Part shown: positions 36,331-36,805 of the stretch, one piece after another
Numbering within the stretch: the stretch's first letter is position 1
Layout: each line of letters begins with the position of its first letter
Source of the DNA: Candidatus Thiosymbion oneisti
GTDB taxonomy: Bacteria > Pseudomonadota > Gammaproteobacteria > Chromatiales > Chromatiaceae
Direction of reading: 5' to 3'
Assembly (NCBI RefSeq): GCF_900092655.1
Contig: NZ_FLUY01000604.1
Span: forward strand, 1 to 36,805
DNA length: 36,805 nucleotides
Made by a program: the position numbers and the translations under genes
The notes under the pieces: generated by a model
Database searches by the model: none
The model's input: the letters and a program-made list of their open reading frames with translations, nothing else
What the model was told of the DNA's origin: nothing

Positions 36331-36805
36331 GTTCCTGACCTCCTCGATGCGTGGCCACGGCGGTAACACCGCCGGGTTCATTCCGATTTGAACTTCCTGC
36401 CTACCGGTAGGTATCGCAACGGACGATACCTGTGCGGATCATGGTGCGTGGGCGTCCCGCTCCTCTCAAGAAAGCTTGAAAAATTTCCTCCCGGCAATTT
36501 TCAGTGAAAATCTCAATGAGGATCAGGGTGCCGTTATGGATGACGACATCCAGCTCCACCTGCCCGGGCCGCCCGAACAGCGTCCCTTCGTGGGTAGTGG
36601 TAAATTTCTAAATGGTTGGCGTAGAGCGGTTCATCATGCCCCATTGTCTGATTTGATCCCCTCTCCCCAACCCCTCTCCCGGCGAGGGCGTCGCAAAAGC
36701 CCCGCTCCCGGTCTCTGGTTCCCACGCGGCGCCTGGGAACGAGAAAACTCAGCCTGACTGATGACCATTTGGACCGGCAACTCGGCATTCAGGTTTTACC
36801 CGATA
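36331..36805. other. Upstream region of the amylase gene and right-hand repeats
   Basis: No further gene is seen. It contains the palindrome CCTACCGGTAGG (near 36401), a family A piece (36655-36705), and a family B end linked to the reversed 33-base unit (about 36716-36790). An A/T-rich patch around 36470-36520 may hold an amylase promoter, but no clear box pair was found. Confidence 0.5.

Overview
The window looks like chromosomal DNA from a GC-rich gammaproteobacterium. The closest fit is a Chromatiales/Thiotrichales-type sulfur or methane oxidiser, judged from the mix of gene families and the very high load of short palindromic dispersed repeats. No rRNA, tRNA, CRISPR array, intact transposase or prophage gene was recognised. 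The taxon is inferred from style, because no phylogenetic marker could be run.

Layout. 1-7500: an AT-rich DAHP synthase gene (aroF-like), the ribosome-assembly GTPase der, a large membrane-anchored YCF48-type beta-propeller protein (minus strand) and a UDP-sugar 4-epimerase. 7500-11570: a Uma2 remnant, panB, a repeat field, a small membrane-protein pair, and a PIN toxin/RHH antitoxin pair. 11572-16076: gyrA and an SQR-like flavoprotein, separated by repeats. 17024-19197: a small conserved gene coupled to xthA, then two overlapping AT-rich lipoprotein genes. 20270-24283: a transmembrane Ser/Thr kinase with a DUF4384-like C-terminus, an AMIN-amidase-LysM cell-wall hydrolase, and a lipoprotein carrying a Kunitz/BPTI-like domain. 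24301-30813: a GH13_18 sugar phosphorylase and GT4 glycosyltransferase operon (minus), a hicAB module plus a truncated vapC, then a second GT4 glycosyltransferase and a HAD hydrolase (plus). 30856-33078: a DUF4124-like secreted protein and moeA-moaD. 33694-36330: a large multidomain GH13 amylase.

How the genes may work together. The GH13_18, GT4, GT4 and HAD genes plausibly form one glycoside system, perhaps a glucosylglycerate- or glucosylglycerol-type compatible solute or a storage glucoside. The Kunitz lipoprotein follows 17 bases after the phosphorylase on the same strand, so the two may be co-transcribed. moeA and moaD overlap and serve molybdenum cofactor synthesis. xthA and the small gene before it are almost contiguous. 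Three toxin-antitoxin loci are present: a PIN/RHH pair, hicAB, and a vapC fragment.

Most of the intergenic space is dispersed repeats. At least six families recur. One is a TIR element of about 330-340 bp with 8-bp target duplications, present twice in opposite orientation. One copy of another family supplies the stop codon of the RHH antitoxin gene. The strongest candidates for something little described are the bacterial Kunitz-domain lipoprotein and the repeat-driven remodelling of small genes.
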